Shown here piece after piece: positions 26,402 to 35,386 of a stretch of DNA of 64,000 nt. The notes below the pieces were generated by a model, which saw only the letters and a program-made list of their open reading frames with translations, was not told where the DNA came from and did no database searches. This DNA comes from Kitasatospora terrestris. Its GTDB lineage: Bacteria > Actinomycetota > Actinomycetes > Streptomycetales > Streptomycetaceae. Position numbers and translations under genes: made by a program. The stretch covers positions 992,001 through 1,056,000 of the forward strand of contig NZ_BAABIS010000001.1 in the NCBI RefSeq assembly GCF_039542905.1. The letters run 5' to 3'. Position 1 is the first letter of the stretch. The number at the start of each line of letters is the position of its first letter.

Positions 26402-28201
26402 TCACGGGGTGGGCGGGGTGGCGAAGGGGGCGCTCCAGGTCTGGTTGGCCTGGTGGGTGCCGCAGGTGTAGGTGGCGACGGCCTTGGTCTTGTCGTTGAC
26501 GGCGCCGCCGGCGATGTCGGCGCAGACGCCGCCCGCCTTGAGCTGGCCGGCCAGGGTGTACGTCCAGATCTGCTTGGTGTCACCGCTGCTGCAGGTGCGC
26601 AGCTTCAGGCCGGTGGACTCGCCGGAGAGGCAGAGGCCGGGCGAGGCGAGCGAGGTGATCTGGCCGTTGGTCTGGCGCTGCCACTGCTGGTTGTTGCCGC
26701 TGTGGCAGTCCCAGAGACCGACGGTGGCGCCGTTGGTGGCGCCGTTGTAGGCGTCGAGGCAGTAGGCGTAGGCCTGGAAGCCGGGCTGGGCGGCCTGGAT
26801 CTGGCCGGTGGGCAGTGCGGCGCCGCAGCTGCCGGGGGCGATGGTGTACATCGCGTTGTCGTGGGCGCCGATGGTGGTGGTGAGGGAGCCGGTGACCTGC
26901 GAGGTGGTGTGGTTCCACAGGTCCTTGGCGGTGCGCGAGCAGCCGGTGTTGGTGAAGCCGACGCGGGCGAGGTCGAGCGTGAAGCTGGTCGCGGTGGCGT
27001 TCTTGTTGACGACGACCACGGCGCGCGAGCCGTCGGCGAGGGGCTTGACGACGACCTCGGTGCCGGCGGTGGTGGTGGCGCCGTCGCGGGCGGCGAGGTA
27101 GCCGCCGGCGGTGGTGTCCTGGTCGACGGCGATGATGTCGGCGTTCTTGAGGATGTTCAGCTGCGGCGCGTAGGTGACCGGGTCGGCGGCCATCTTGCGG
27201 ACGTCGCTGGTGATCATCAGCGGCGAGCCCATCGCCGACCAGAGCGCGAACTGGCTGCGCTGCTCGGCGAGGGTGAGCTGGTTGTTGTCGCCGATCAGCA
27301 GCATGTCGGCGTCGTTGTGGTTGCCGGGGCCGTTGTAGCGGGCGATGGAGACGGTGTCCTCGAAGTTCTGGAGGATTCCGCCCTCGTAGTAGTCGGCGCC
27401 GTGCTGCCAGTCCCAGCCGGTGTTCGGCTGGTTGGCGTGCCAGACCTGGATGTCGGGGCTGACCCGCCACATCTGGCCCAGGCCCCGGACCCATTCCAGG
27501 GAGTTGTACTTCTCGGCGCTGGTCGGGCCGTACCCGGCGGGCGCGGACTCGTTGAAGAGGATCTTGCGCGTCTTGTTGGCGGTGGCGGTGCCGAGCGCGT
27601 TGGCGAAGGTGGTGAACTCGGTCTGGCGGTTGCTCTGGTTGGTGCCGCAGTTGTCGAGCTTGATGGAGTCAATGCCCCAGTACGCCAGCGAGTTGGCGTC
27701 GGCCTGCTCGTGGCCCATGACGCCGCCGGGCACGCCCTGGCAGGTGTTGACGCCGGAGGTGCTGTAGAGGCCGGCCTCCATGCCCTGGCTGTGCACGTAG
27801 TTCGCGTAGTCCGTCAGCTCCCAGTCGAAGCCCGGCTGGGAGCTGCTCCCCCAGTTCGCGGCGCCGTGCAGGTAGCCGGCGCTGGTGCGCTGCATCCAGC
27901 AGTCGTCGACCGTCAGGTTGGTGTAGCCGGCGGCGACCAGGCCGGTGTCCTTCATGGCCTTGGCCTGGTCCTGCATGAACTGCTGGAAGGAGTACCCGTC
28001 ACGGGTGCCGTCCAGGCGGGCCTGGGCGGCGCAGGTGAAGCGGGCCCAGTTGTTGAAGCCCATCATCGGCTTCGCCCCCACCGGGGTGCTGGTGTTGGCG
28101 GCGGTGCTGTCAGCCCTGGCCGGGGTGTCGAAGGACGAGACGAGGCCGGCGGTGAGGACCGCGACCGAACAGATTCCGGCCATGCGGTGGTGCCATCTCA
28201 T
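26402..28201 (-). CDS. Secreted GH27 alpha-galactosidase with ricin-B (CBM13) domain
   Basis: The 599-residue protein has a signal peptide (1-30), a GH27 catalytic TIM barrel (about 40-330), a beta-sandwich (330-460) and a C-terminal ricin-type lectin (about 470-595). The nucleophile is probably Asp183 in KLDNC and the acid/base Asp250 in WRVSPDI; VDDCWM and NHNDADMLLIG are further family motifs. It should remove terminal alpha-galactose from plant galactosides such as galactomannan or raffinose-type sugars. The lectin anchors it to polysaccharide. The promoter contains a TTGATTC/GAATCAA dyad. Confidence 0.93.
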   Translation of the reverse strand: MRWHHRMAGICSVAVLTAGLVSSFDTPARADSTAANTSTPVGAKPMMGFNNWARFTCAAQARLDGTRDGYSFQQFMQDQAKAMKDTGLVAAGYTNLTVDDCWMQRTSAGYLHGAANWGSSSQPGFDWELTDYANYVHSQGMEAGLYSTSGVNTCQGVPGGVMGHEQADANSLAYWGIDSIKLDNCGTNQSNRQTEFTTFANALGTATANKTRKILFNESAPAGYGPTSAEKYNSLEWVRGLGQMWRVSPDIQVWHANQPNTGWDWQHGADYYEGGILQNFEDTVSIARYNGPGNHNDADMLLIGDNNQLTLAEQRSQFALWSAMGSPLMITSDVRKMAADPVTYAPQLNILKNADIIAVDQDTTAGGYLAARDGATTTAGTEVVVKPLADGSRAVVVVNKNATATSFTLDLARVGFTNTGCSRTAKDLWNHTTSQVTGSLTTTIGAHDNAMYTIAPGSCGAALPTGQIQAAQPGFQAYAYCLDAYNGATNGATVGLWDCHSGNNQQWQRQTNGQITSLASPGLCLSGESTGLKLRTCSSGDTKQIWTYTLAGQLKAGGVCADIAGGAVNDKTKAVATYTCGTHQANQTWSAPFATPPTP

Positions 28202-28232
28202 GCTGCTCCCAAGCGTACATGTGTGCTTGATT

Positions 28233-28256
28233 TTGATTCGAACGAGCGTGAATCAA
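28233..28256. promoter_or_regulatory. Inverted repeat upstream of the alpha-galactosidase
   Basis: TTGATTC (28233-28239) and GAATCAA (28250-28256) form a perfect 7-bp dyad with a 10-bp spacer, 32-55 bp upstream of the start codon in an unusually AT-rich stretch. It is a good operator candidate; the regulator is unknown. Confidence 0.45.
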
Positions 28257-28346
28257 TCAGTTTTGAGCAAGGGTTGGGCAGCGGGCGGGCCCGCGTCAAG
28301 AGGCGTGACACGACGGATTTCGTCGAGCCCCTGCGTAAAACGCGGA

Positions 28347-28379
28347 ACGGGACCCGCGGACGTGGTCCGCGGGTCCCGT
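28347..28379 (-). terminator. Intrinsic terminator of the 824-residue lectin gene
   Basis: Perfect 15-bp arms (28347-28361 and 28365-28379) with a GTG triloop lie 18 bp after the minus-strand stop. On the minus strand the stem is followed within 10 bases by TTTT, which is unusually complete for this genome. Confidence 0.75.
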
Positions 28380-28396
28380 CGGCGGGAAGGCTGGGA

Positions 28397-30871
28397 TCAG
28401 CCGATGGCCCAGCGCTGCAGGGCCGAGCCGGTGTCCGCCTGCTGGGTGACCAGGGCACCGTCCGCAGTCGAAGCGGTGGTCAGCAGCAGGCCGCTCTTCT
28501 GCGAGGTGATCGTGTAGCCGCCGGAGACGGCGTTCACGGTCCAGCGCTGGTTGGTGCCACCCGAGCAGGCCCACTGGATGATGGCCGTGCCGGGCGCGGT
28601 GGAGCCGCCGTTGACGTCCATGCAGAGGTTCGACTCACCGTTGACGATCTGGTAGGAGCCGTCGGTCTGCTGGGTGAAGACCCAGCGCTGGTTCGCACCG
28701 CCGCTGGGGGCCCAGGTGATGAACTGGGTGCCCTGCGCGGTCGAGTGGTTGGGGTCGTCGAGCGCCTTGCCGGAGGCGGTCAGGGTGTGCGAACCGCTGA
28801 GCACCGGGTTGACCGCCCAGCCGAAGGTGGTGGAGCCGTTGGCGGTGCCGGAGGACGCGGTGACGGTGACCGAGGAGTACCCGGCGGTGGTCGGCGTGCC
28901 GGAGATCAGACCGGTGGAGCTGATCGACAGTCCGGCGGGCAGGCCGGTCGCGCTGTAGGTCAGGCTCTTGCCGACCGTGTCGGTGCCGCCGATCTGCAGC
29001 GAGACGGCGGTGCTGACCTTGGTGGCCTGGCTGCCGGGGTTGTTCACCCAGACGGTCTCGGGGGCGGCCCCGACCGCGGTCAGGCTCAGGGTCTGCTCGG
29101 CCGCGGTGCGGGACGCGCCGACGGCGTTGCCGGAGTCGCTCCAGCTGCGGGTCGGGGTGGTCTCGGCCAGCCGGCCCGAGGTGGCGGAGAGACCGAGCAC
29201 CAGGCCGCTGTAGCGGTTGACCAGCTTGTACGTGCCGTTGGGGGTGTTGTCCGTGCCGGTGCCGGCGATCACGAACCACTGCTGGCCGACGGTCGGGCCG
29301 CTGCCGCCGACGGTGGTGGCGGTGGGCTTGGTGCCCCAGGCGCGGCCGGCGTTGGCGGTGGAGTCGACGCCCAGCAGCTGGCCGGTGGAGGCGTTGGCGA
29401 TCCGGTAGGAGCCGTCGCCGATGGAGCTGAAGACCCAGTTCTCCAGCGCGTTGCCGGTGGAGGTCTGGGAGGTGGTCGTCGTGTTGCCGGAGACCTGGGC
29501 CAGGACCCGGCCACCACCGTTCGCGATCCGGTAGGCCTTGGTCAGGTCGAACGGAGCCGCCGCGGGCGAGGAGGAGTTGAGCGTGACCGGCACGTACTCA
29601 CCCGAGGAGCCGTTGGAGCAGCCGAAGGCGCAGTAGGTGCGGAAGTTCTTGCCGACGATCTGGGAGCCGGTCCTGTTGACCCCGTCGAGGAACCAGCGGT
29701 ACCAGGAGGCGGTGTGGTAGCTGCCGGTGTCGCCGGCGAGGTACCACTTCTGGGTGGCGAGGTTGTCGGTCACGTAGTACTGCTGCGGGGCGTTGCCGCT
29801 CTGGTCGACGCCCTGCGGCTGGCCCACGTACAGGCCCAGGTACGCGTTCCAGGTGACGTCCATGACGAACAGCGGCGAGGTGGCGGGCATCTTGCCGGCC
29901 GCGACCTGCTGGGCGGTGGTGCCGGTGTTGGCCGGGTTGTACTCGCCGCTGGTCGGGGTGTAGCCGGTGGTGCTGGAGCCGTTCACCGGGACCATGTTGG
30001 ACTCCCGGCCGCCCACGCCCGCCTCCGTCCAGGCGCCGTTGTACCACTTCTGCCAGGAACCGGGCGCCATCTTGCCGGAGATGGGGGCGCGGGCGACGTG
30101 CTCGTGGAAGGCCTTCCAGCCGCTGCCCTTGTCCACGACGCGGGAACCGTAGAAGACGTAGAAGTAGCCGGAGGCGGTGTCGACCAGCAGGCGCTGGTCG
30201 CCGTCGCCGTAGTAGTACGTCTGGTTGGGGAAGGCGGTGGTGTCACCGCGCACGGTGGAGTACGGCGAGGTGATCACGTGGTCCTTGATCTTCCAGGTCC
30301 TGCCCTGGTCGGTGGAGACCGCGTAGTCGATCGCGTCGTAGTGCAGGTCGTCGCCGGCGTCGAGGGGGTCCGGCGTGAACTCGTTGTGGACCAGGCCGTA
30401 CCAGTCGCCGGTGTCCGGGTCGACCCACAGGCCCGCCAGGTCGCAGTAGTTCTTCTCGGAGTGCGTGGTGCTCCCCGGGTCGTAGCTGGCGATCAGGCCG
30501 GTCGGGCTGTTGTTGCACCGCCAGGTGGTGTTGTCGTTGCGGTCCTGGGAGTTGGCCGGGTTGACGTAGCCGCTCAGCGACGCCGACTTGGTCGCGGTGT
30601 CGAAGTCGGTGCCGGTGTAGAAGTCCCACTTCCGGTTGTCGGTCGCGCCGTACAGCGCCGCCGACTGCTGGTAGTAGAACGTGCCGTCCTTGTCGATGTA
30701 CGGCGTGGCCTGGGTGTCGGTCGGGTAGGCGAACGGGACCGGCGAGCCGACGCTCACCGAGTACGTCGCCGAGGCGGGGGTCGCGGCGGCGGGGGTCGCC
30801 AGGACGGGGGTCAGGGCGAGGACGGCGGTGGCGACGGCGGCCGCCAGCGGCCTGCGGAGCTGGGGGATCAT
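28397..30871 (-). CDS. Large secreted multi-domain lectin protein
   Basis: This 824-residue protein has a signal peptide (1-30) and an N-terminal domain (about 40-425) rich in Tyr/Trp/Asp/Gly with blade-like strands, reminiscent of beta-propeller glycosidases, but I cannot place it in a family. Residues about 440-600 form a ricin-type lectin, about 610-690 a putative Ig (He_PIG) domain (GLPAGLSISSTGLISGTPTT), and about 700-824 a second ricin-B domain with QWACSGGTNQRW. AAGGAGT lies before the ATG. It follows a sugar-binding lipoprotein gene by 104 bp and likely degrades or binds a plant polysaccharide. Confidence 0.8.
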   Translation of the reverse strand: MIPQLRRPLAAAVATAVLALTPVLATPAAATPASATYSVSVGSPVPFAYPTDTQATPYIDKDGTFYYQQSAALYGATDNRKWDFYTGTDFDTATKSASLSGYVNPANSQDRNDNTTWRCNNSPTGLIASYDPGSTTHSEKNYCDLAGLWVDPDTGDWYGLVHNEFTPDPLDAGDDLHYDAIDYAVSTDQGRTWKIKDHVITSPYSTVRGDTTAFPNQTYYYGDGDQRLLVDTASGYFYVFYGSRVVDKGSGWKAFHEHVARAPISGKMAPGSWQKWYNGAWTEAGVGGRESNMVPVNGSSTTGYTPTSGEYNPANTGTTAQQVAAGKMPATSPLFVMDVTWNAYLGLYVGQPQGVDQSGNAPQQYYVTDNLATQKWYLAGDTGSYHTASWYRWFLDGVNRTGSQIVGKNFRTYCAFGCSNGSSGEYVPVTLNSSSPAAAPFDLTKAYRIANGGGRVLAQVSGNTTTTSQTSTGNALENWVFSSIGDGSYRIANASTGQLLGVDSTANAGRAWGTKPTATTVGGSGPTVGQQWFVIAGTGTDNTPNGTYKLVNRYSGLVLGLSATSGRLAETTPTRSWSDSGNAVGASRTAAEQTLSLTAVGAAPETVWVNNPGSQATKVSTAVSLQIGGTDTVGKSLTYSATGLPAGLSISSTGLISGTPTTAGYSSVTVTASSGTANGSTTFGWAVNPVLSGSHTLTASGKALDDPNHSTAQGTQFITWAPSGGANQRWVFTQQTDGSYQIVNGESNLCMDVNGGSTAPGTAIIQWACSGGTNQRWTVNAVSGGYTITSQKSGLLLTTASTADGALVTQQADTGSALQRWAIG

Positions 30872-30975
30872 CGGGTACTCCTTGATGGTGCACCTGCGTG
30901 GGGGTGTGGGGGGCCGGTGGTGCGTTCGGCCGGGCGGGGCGCGGGCACCCGGGCCGGAGCGGGTCGGGTGACGGG

Positions 30976-32268
30976 TCATCGGGCCGAGACCTCGATGTTC
31001 TTGCCGCGCATCGCCGCCACGGTCCGGTCGCGGACGGTCTGCAGCGCCGACTTGAGCGGGGTGCGGGTGGTGACGGCCTTGCCGAGTTCGGTGCTGAGCG
31101 CCTTGGAGGTGTCGGTCATCACCGGCCCCCAGGTCCAGTTGGTGCGGCCCAGCCCGTCGCGGAAGACGCCGAAGATGGGCTGGTTGCCGAAGTACGGGTC
31201 GGGCCGGTTCAGCGCGGGCAGGGTGTCGGCGGTCACGGCGGCCGGGTAGATGCCGGCCCTGTCGACCAGGATCTGGAGCGAATCGCGGTCGCTGCTCAGC
31301 CAGTTGGCGAAGTCCAGGGCGGGCCTGGCGGCGGCGCAGCCCTTGAGCAGGGCGGTGGCGGAGCCGCCGTCGAAGCCGGAGGCGGTATCGCCCGCGGTCC
31401 ACCGGGGCATCGGTGCGACCGCCCACTTGCCGCTCGCCGCAGGCGACTTCTGCGCCAGCAGGCTGGAGAACCAGACCGGGCCGGGGAAGGCGGCGAGCGT
31501 GCCGTTCTGGAGGTCCTCGAAGAGCCCGTCGCCGAACGCGGTCTCCGACTTGGCGAGGCCCTTGTCGAGCAGCGACTGCCAGTAGGCGGTGAACCTCGCG
31601 CTGTTCGGGTCGGCCGTGTCGACCTGCCAGGAGCGGCCCTTGACGTCGAACCAGCTGCCGCCGGCCTGGGCGGCGAGTCCGGCGAACCACCACGGGTCGT
31701 CGGGGGTGAACGCGGTCAGGAAGCGGGTGGGGGCCGCCTGGTGGAGGCGGGCCGCGTCGGTGGCGAAGTCCTGCCAGGTGCGCTGCGGTTCCAGTCCGTA
31801 CTGGGCGTAGAGGTCGCTGCGGTAGTAGAGCGCCATCGGGCCGACGTCCACCGGGAATCCGTAGATCTCGCCGGCGACGGTGGCCTGCTGCCAGGCGGTC
31901 TCGGAGTAGTAGACGCGGGTTCCGAGCACCTCGTCGCTGATCGGCTGGACGAGGCCGTCGGAGGCGAAGCTCGGCAGCGACTCGTAGCCCATCTGCACCA
32001 GGCAGGGCGCCTTGCCGTCCTTCACCGAGGCCTGGACCGCCTCGTAGCCGCCCTGGCTGCCGGGGGCGACGGTCGTGTACTCGACGCGGATCCCGGGATG
32101 GGTGGCGTTGTACCGGGCGACGGCCTCCGGGTAGCCGGGCGCCCAGCCCCAGAAGGCCACCGTGACGCGGTGGTCGCCGCCCTGCGCCCCGCAGGCGGCG
32201 GCACCGGCGACGAGCGTCAGCGCCGCCAGGGCGGAGAGGAGGCCGTGGAGGCCGGGCTTGATGCTCAC
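30976..32268 (-). CDS. Sugar ABC solute-binding lipoprotein without adjacent permeases
   Basis: The 430-residue protein has a lipoprotein-like signal (LTLVAGAAAC, Cys26) and a family 1 extracellular binding fold with TVAFWGWAPGYPEAVARYNA and a conserved PDDPWWFAGLAAQAGG segment. It should capture a mono- or oligosaccharide. Neither neighbour encodes a permease or ATPase, so it must feed a transporter elsewhere or act as a sensor. GTG start with AAGGA upstream. Four 10-bp-phased repeats lie in its promoter region. Confidence 0.86.
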   Translation of the reverse strand: MSIKPGLHGLLSALAALTLVAGAAACGAQGGDHRVTVAFWGWAPGYPEAVARYNATHPGIRVEYTTVAPGSQGGYEAVQASVKDGKAPCLVQMGYESLPSFASDGLVQPISDEVLGTRVYYSETAWQQATVAGEIYGFPVDVGPMALYYRSDLYAQYGLEPQRTWQDFATDAARLHQAAPTRFLTAFTPDDPWWFAGLAAQAGGSWFDVKGRSWQVDTADPNSARFTAYWQSLLDKGLAKSETAFGDGLFEDLQNGTLAAFPGPVWFSSLLAQKSPAASGKWAVAPMPRWTAGDTASGFDGGSATALLKGCAAARPALDFANWLSSDRDSLQILVDRAGIYPAAVTADTLPALNRPDPYFGNQPIFGVFRDGLGRTNWTWGPVMTDTSKALSTELGKAVTTRTPLKSALQTVRDRTVAAMRGKNIEVSAR

Positions 32269-32421
32269 GGGCGGGACATCCTTCGGCTCGCTGCAGTTTC
32301 GTGCAGTATCCAGCCCGATTGCGCGCAGATGTCAACACGTTCGACCAAAATAATGCACGGCTGAGGCGCCTCCGATGTTTGAACGTGCGCGCTTCTCCCC
32401 ACAGGTCGTGCACCACCGGTG

Positions 32422-32460
32422 GATGCGCAGAGATGCGCACTCATGGCAGAATCTGCGCAA
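32422..32460 (+). promoter_or_regulatory. Four 10-bp-phased operator-like repeats
   Basis: ATGCGCA at 32423, ATGCGCA at 32433, ATGGCAG at 32443 and CTGCGCA at 32453 recur with an exact 10-bp period in the 232-bp gap between the PfkB kinase and the binding-protein gene. Repeats on one face of the helix are typical of cooperative DNA binding. Matching elements occur at 34407-34443. The nearby DeoR protein is the obvious candidate binder. Confidence 0.55.
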
Positions 32461-32500
32461 CTTCCAGCACCGCGAGGCCGGGCCGACCCCGTCCGGCCCG

Positions 32501-33421
32501 TCAGGTCGCGAAGGGACGCGGAACCACACGCCTGCACAGCCGGCCGTACAGCTCGGCGTCGAAGCTGCCGGCGAGCGGCACGGCGGCGGACGCCGCGGAC
32601 AGGGCTACCGCCCGGCGCACCATCCGCGGCCAAGGGGTGCCGACGGCCAGACCGGCCGCCAGCGCGGCGACGGCCGCGTCACCGGCACCGGTCGCACGAC
32701 CGGCCACCCGCGACGGCGGGCCCGCCTGCCACGCCTCGCCGGGTGCGACGGCGATCAGGCCGCCCTCCCCCATCGAAGCCACCACGCTCTGCGCGCCCGC
32801 CGCCCGCAGCGCCGAGATCGCCGCCCGGGGGTCCGTCTCCCCGGTCGCGGCGAGGAGTTCCCCGGCATCGGGTTTGACCAGCGTCGGCCGTTCCGACAGC
32901 GCGGCCAGCAGCGGCTCGCCGTCGGTGTCGAGCACGACCGGCCGGTCGTGGGCGCGGCCGATCCTGACCAGCGTCGCGTAGGCGTCCACGGGCAGGCCGG
33001 GCGGCAGGCTGCCGGACAGGACCACGGCCTTGGCCGACCTCACCAGGCCGGTGAAGCGGACCACCAGCTCGGCCCACTCGGTCGCCGAGACCTCCGGGCC
33101 CGGCTCCAGCAGGACCGACGTGGTGCCCGCGCCCTCGTCCACCACGGCGACCGTCCGCCGGGTCTCCGCCCTGATGCCCACCATCGCGTCGGGCAGGTCG
33201 GCGACGATCAGATCGGTCCGCACCGCCCGGCCGGTCGCGCCGCCCGCGAAGCCGCTGACCGCGGTGTCCACGCCCAGCCCCTGCAGCACCCGGGAGACGT
33301 TGACGCCCTCGCCGCCGGCCCGTTCGTCCACCGCGGTGACCCGGGTACTGCCGCCCTGTTCCAGCCGCGCCACCCGGTAGGTCACGTCCAGCGCCGCGTT
33401 CGGCGTGACGGTGAGGATCAT
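32501..33421 (-). CDS. PfkB family 1-phosphofructokinase/tagatose-6-phosphate kinase-type kinase
   Basis: The 306-residue cytoplasmic kinase begins MILTVTPNAALDVTYRV, the hallmark start of the FruK/LacC branch of the PfkB family, and has the anion-hole motif ATGAGDAAVAALAAGL with catalytic Asp. It phosphorylates a phosphosugar such as fructose 1-phosphate or tagatose 6-phosphate; the sequence cannot distinguish them. Its ATG overlaps the stop of the ROK kinase (ATGA), so the pair is translationally coupled and may act sequentially. Confidence 0.85.
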   Translation of the reverse strand: MILTVTPNAALDVTYRVARLEQGGSTRVTAVDERAGGEGVNVSRVLQGLGVDTAVSGFAGGATGRAVRTDLIVADLPDAMVGIRAETRRTVAVVDEGAGTTSVLLEPGPEVSATEWAELVVRFTGLVRSAKAVVLSGSLPPGLPVDAYATLVRIGRAHDRPVVLDTDGEPLLAALSERPTLVKPDAGELLAATGETDPRAAISALRAAGAQSVVASMGEGGLIAVAPGEAWQAGPPSRVAGRATGAGDAAVAALAAGLAVGTPWPRMVRRAVALSAASAAVPLAGSFDAELYGRLCRRVVPRPFAT

Positions 33422-34392
33422 CCGAGCCCGCCCACGACGGCAGCGGTGGCGGGCTCGAGTGCCAGGGCCTCCAGGGAGTGGCCCAGCAGCTCCAGGGCGA
33501 GCAGCCCGGCCCCCAGACTGCCCGCGCGGTCGCCGAGGCCGGCCTCCACGAGCCGGGGCGCGGACCGGAAGGCGAGCCGGTGGGCGAAGGCCCGGCGCAG
33601 CGGGGCGAACAGCGCGGCGCCGGCCCGGGACAGGCCGCCGCCGACGATCACGCAGTGCGGGTCGAGGACGGTCGCGGCCGCGGCCAGCCCGTCGGCGAGC
33701 GCGGCCACCGCGTCCCGCCAGACCGCCTCGGCGAGCGCGTCGCCCGCCCGGGCCCGCCACTGCACCTCCTGCGCCGACACCTGCCCGCCCGGGGCGGCTC
33801 CGCCCGCCGCCCGGTAGCGGCGGGCGACGGCCGAGGCGGAGGCGACGCCCTCCAGGCAGCCGCGGCCCCCGCAGGCACACTCCGGGCCGCCGGGGCGCAC
33901 CACCAGGTGGCCGATCCCGCCCGCTCCCCCGCCGTCGCCCTGCTCCGCACGGCCGTCGAGCACGCTCGCCCCGGCGATCCCGGTGCCGACCGACACGAAG
34001 AGGAAGGAGGGGCAGCCCCGCCCCGCGCCGAGCCTGGCCTCCGCCAGGGCGCCGGCGCGCACCCCGTGCCCGATCGCCACCGGGACGTCCAGCTCGTCCT
34101 CGGCCCAGCGGCGGACGGGGACGTCCCGCCAGTCCAGGGCCGCCGACCGGACCGCGGTGCCCGCGGCCTCGTCGACGACACCGGGCAGCGCGATGCCCGC
34201 GGCCGCGCAGCCGAAGCCGTCCACCAGCCTCCGCGCCAGCGCCAGGACGTTCTCGGTGACGGCGTCCCGTCCGTCCCTGACGCCGGTGACCACGCTCTCG
34301 CGGTGCAGCACGGCCCCGTGCGCGTCGAGGATCGATGCCTTGATGGACGTGCCGCCGACGTCGAGGGCGGCCACCGTGACGGGACCGGTCAT
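33418..34392 (-). CDS. ROK family sugar kinase-like protein
   Basis: The 324-residue protein has the ATP-binding ALDVGGTSIKASI motif near the N terminus and the ROK zinc motif CACGGRGCLE. The normally conserved Glu of the ExGH sugar-contact motif is replaced: GGIGH instead of GEIGH. It may have altered substrate preference or be a sensor. GGAGGGA lies upstream of the ATG. It overlaps the PfkB gene by ATGA and is divergent from the DeoR regulator, with 10-bp-phased repeats in the promoter. Confidence 0.85.
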   Translation of the reverse strand: MTGPVTVAALDVGGTSIKASILDAHGAVLHRESVVTGVRDGRDAVTENVLALARRLVDGFGCAAAGIALPGVVDEAAGTAVRSAALDWRDVPVRRWAEDELDVPVAIGHGVRAGALAEARLGAGRGCPSFLFVSVGTGIAGASVLDGRAEQGDGGGAGGIGHLVVRPGGPECACGGRGCLEGVASASAVARRYRAAGGAAPGGQVSAQEVQWRARAGDALAEAVWRDAVAALADGLAAAATVLDPHCVIVGGGLSRAGAALFAPLRRAFAHRLAFRSAPRLVEAGLGDRAGSLGAGLLALELLGHSLEALALEPATAAVVGGLG

Positions 34393-34406
34393 GGAATTCC
34401 CTCCAC

Positions 34407-34443
34407 ATGCTCGAATATGCAGAGGTTATAGCCCAAATGCGCA
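34407..34443 (+). promoter_or_regulatory. 10-bp-phased ATGC repeats upstream of the ROK kinase operon
   Basis: ATGCTCG at 34407, ATGCAGA at 34417 and ATGCGCA at 34437 keep the same 10-bp phase as the repeats at 32423-32459. They lie 15-51 bp upstream of the ROK kinase start and within the gap shared with the divergent DeoR gene. They are probable operators of that DeoR protein. Confidence 0.5.
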
Positions 34444-34559
34444 GCTTCGAGCAAAGAGTAGGTGACGGGTGCTCGGGGCCCGGCTCCACCACGACATTCG
34501 GCGCAGGGCCGGCACCGGCCGCGGCTACGCTTGATCACTCACGGACCTGAGGAGTGACG

Positions 34560-35345
34560 ATGGGCACGAACGAGCGGTGGACGCGGCTGCTCGCCGTCCT
34601 GGGCGAACGCGGCAGCATCGACGTCACCGAGGCCGCCCAGCTGCTGGAGGTCTCCACCGCGACCGTCCGCCGCGACCTCGACGAACTCGCCCGCCAGCAG
34701 CTCCTCACCCGCACCCGCGGCGGCGCCGTCCTCGGCGGAGCCGCGTACGACCTGCCGCTGCGCTACAAGACCGCCCGCCAGGCCGGCGAGAAGCAGCGCA
34801 TCGCCGAAGCCGCCGCCCGCCTCGTCCCGCCCGGCGCCGTGATCGGCATCAACGGCGGCACCACCACCTCCGAAGTGGCCCGCGAACTCACCGTCCGCAC
34901 CGACCTCGCCGAGTACATCGACGAGATCGGCCTCACCGTCGTCACCAACGCCGTCAACATCGCCGGCGAACTGGCCGTCCGGCCCTACGTCAAGACCGTG
35001 ATGACCGGCGGCGTCGCCCGCGCCACCTCCTTCGAACTCACCGGGCCGCTGGCCCCGCTCGTCCTGCGCGAGCTCTCCCTCGACTTCACCTTCCTCGGCG
35101 TCAACGCCGTCGACCCCGTCGGCGGCGCCTTCGCCCACGACCAGGGCGAGGCCGAGGTCAACCGCACCCTGGCCGAACGCGCCGAACGCGTGATCGTCGT
35201 CGCCGACTCCACCAAGCTCGGCCACCGCGCCCTCGCCCAGGTCTGCGCCGTCGAGCGGATCTCCACCCTGGTCACCGACAAGGACGCCCCGGACGAGCTG
35301 GTCGAACAGTTCGTCGCCAAGGGCGTCGAGGTCATCTGCGTCTGA
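34560..35345 (+). CDS. DeoR family transcriptional regulator
   Basis: The 261-residue protein has the DeoR-type N-terminal helix-turn-helix (about 8-60; VTEAAQLLEVSTATVRRDLD) and a C-terminal sugar-phosphate-sensing domain with INGGTTTSEVAREL, VVTNAVNIAGEL, VGGAFAHD and ADSTKLGHRA. These proteins usually repress sugar catabolic genes and release DNA on binding a phosphosugar. GAGGAG precedes ATG 34560. It is divergent from the ROK kinase-PfkB operon and likely controls it and the orphan binding-protein gene. Confidence 0.9.
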   Translation: MGTNERWTRLLAVLGERGSIDVTEAAQLLEVSTATVRRDLDELARQQLLTRTRGGAVLGGAAYDLPLRYKTARQAGEKQRIAEAAARLVPPGAVIGINGGTTTSEVARELTVRTDLAEYIDEIGLTVVTNAVNIAGELAVRPYVKTVMTGGVARATSFELTGPLAPLVLRELSLDFTFLGVNAVDPVGGAFAHDQGEAEVNRTLAERAERVIVVADSTKLGHRALAQVCAVERISTLVTDKDAPDELVEQFVAKGVEVICV

Positions 35346-35386
35346 GTCGTCCCGGTCCGCGGGGACCGTCGGGGGGAGTGTTTCGG

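Noticed and set aside
28235..28254. tRNA-like T-loop GTTCGAATC on the minus strand
   Set aside because: The flanking bases cannot form a T-stem and no acceptor or anticodon arm is nearby; it is better explained as the operator dyad of the GH27 gene.
26279..31249. Very long plus-strand open frame of more than 1,600 codons
   Set aside because: It is antisense to four well-supported minus-strand genes and consists of Gly/Val/Ala/Arg low complexity, a usual mirror of high-GC codon bias.
30871..32440. Upstream extension of the lectin gene to 32440 giving 1,347 residues
   Set aside because: The extension is an Arg/Pro-rich shadow of the solute-binding protein gene; a signal peptide and AAGGAG site mark the start at 30871.
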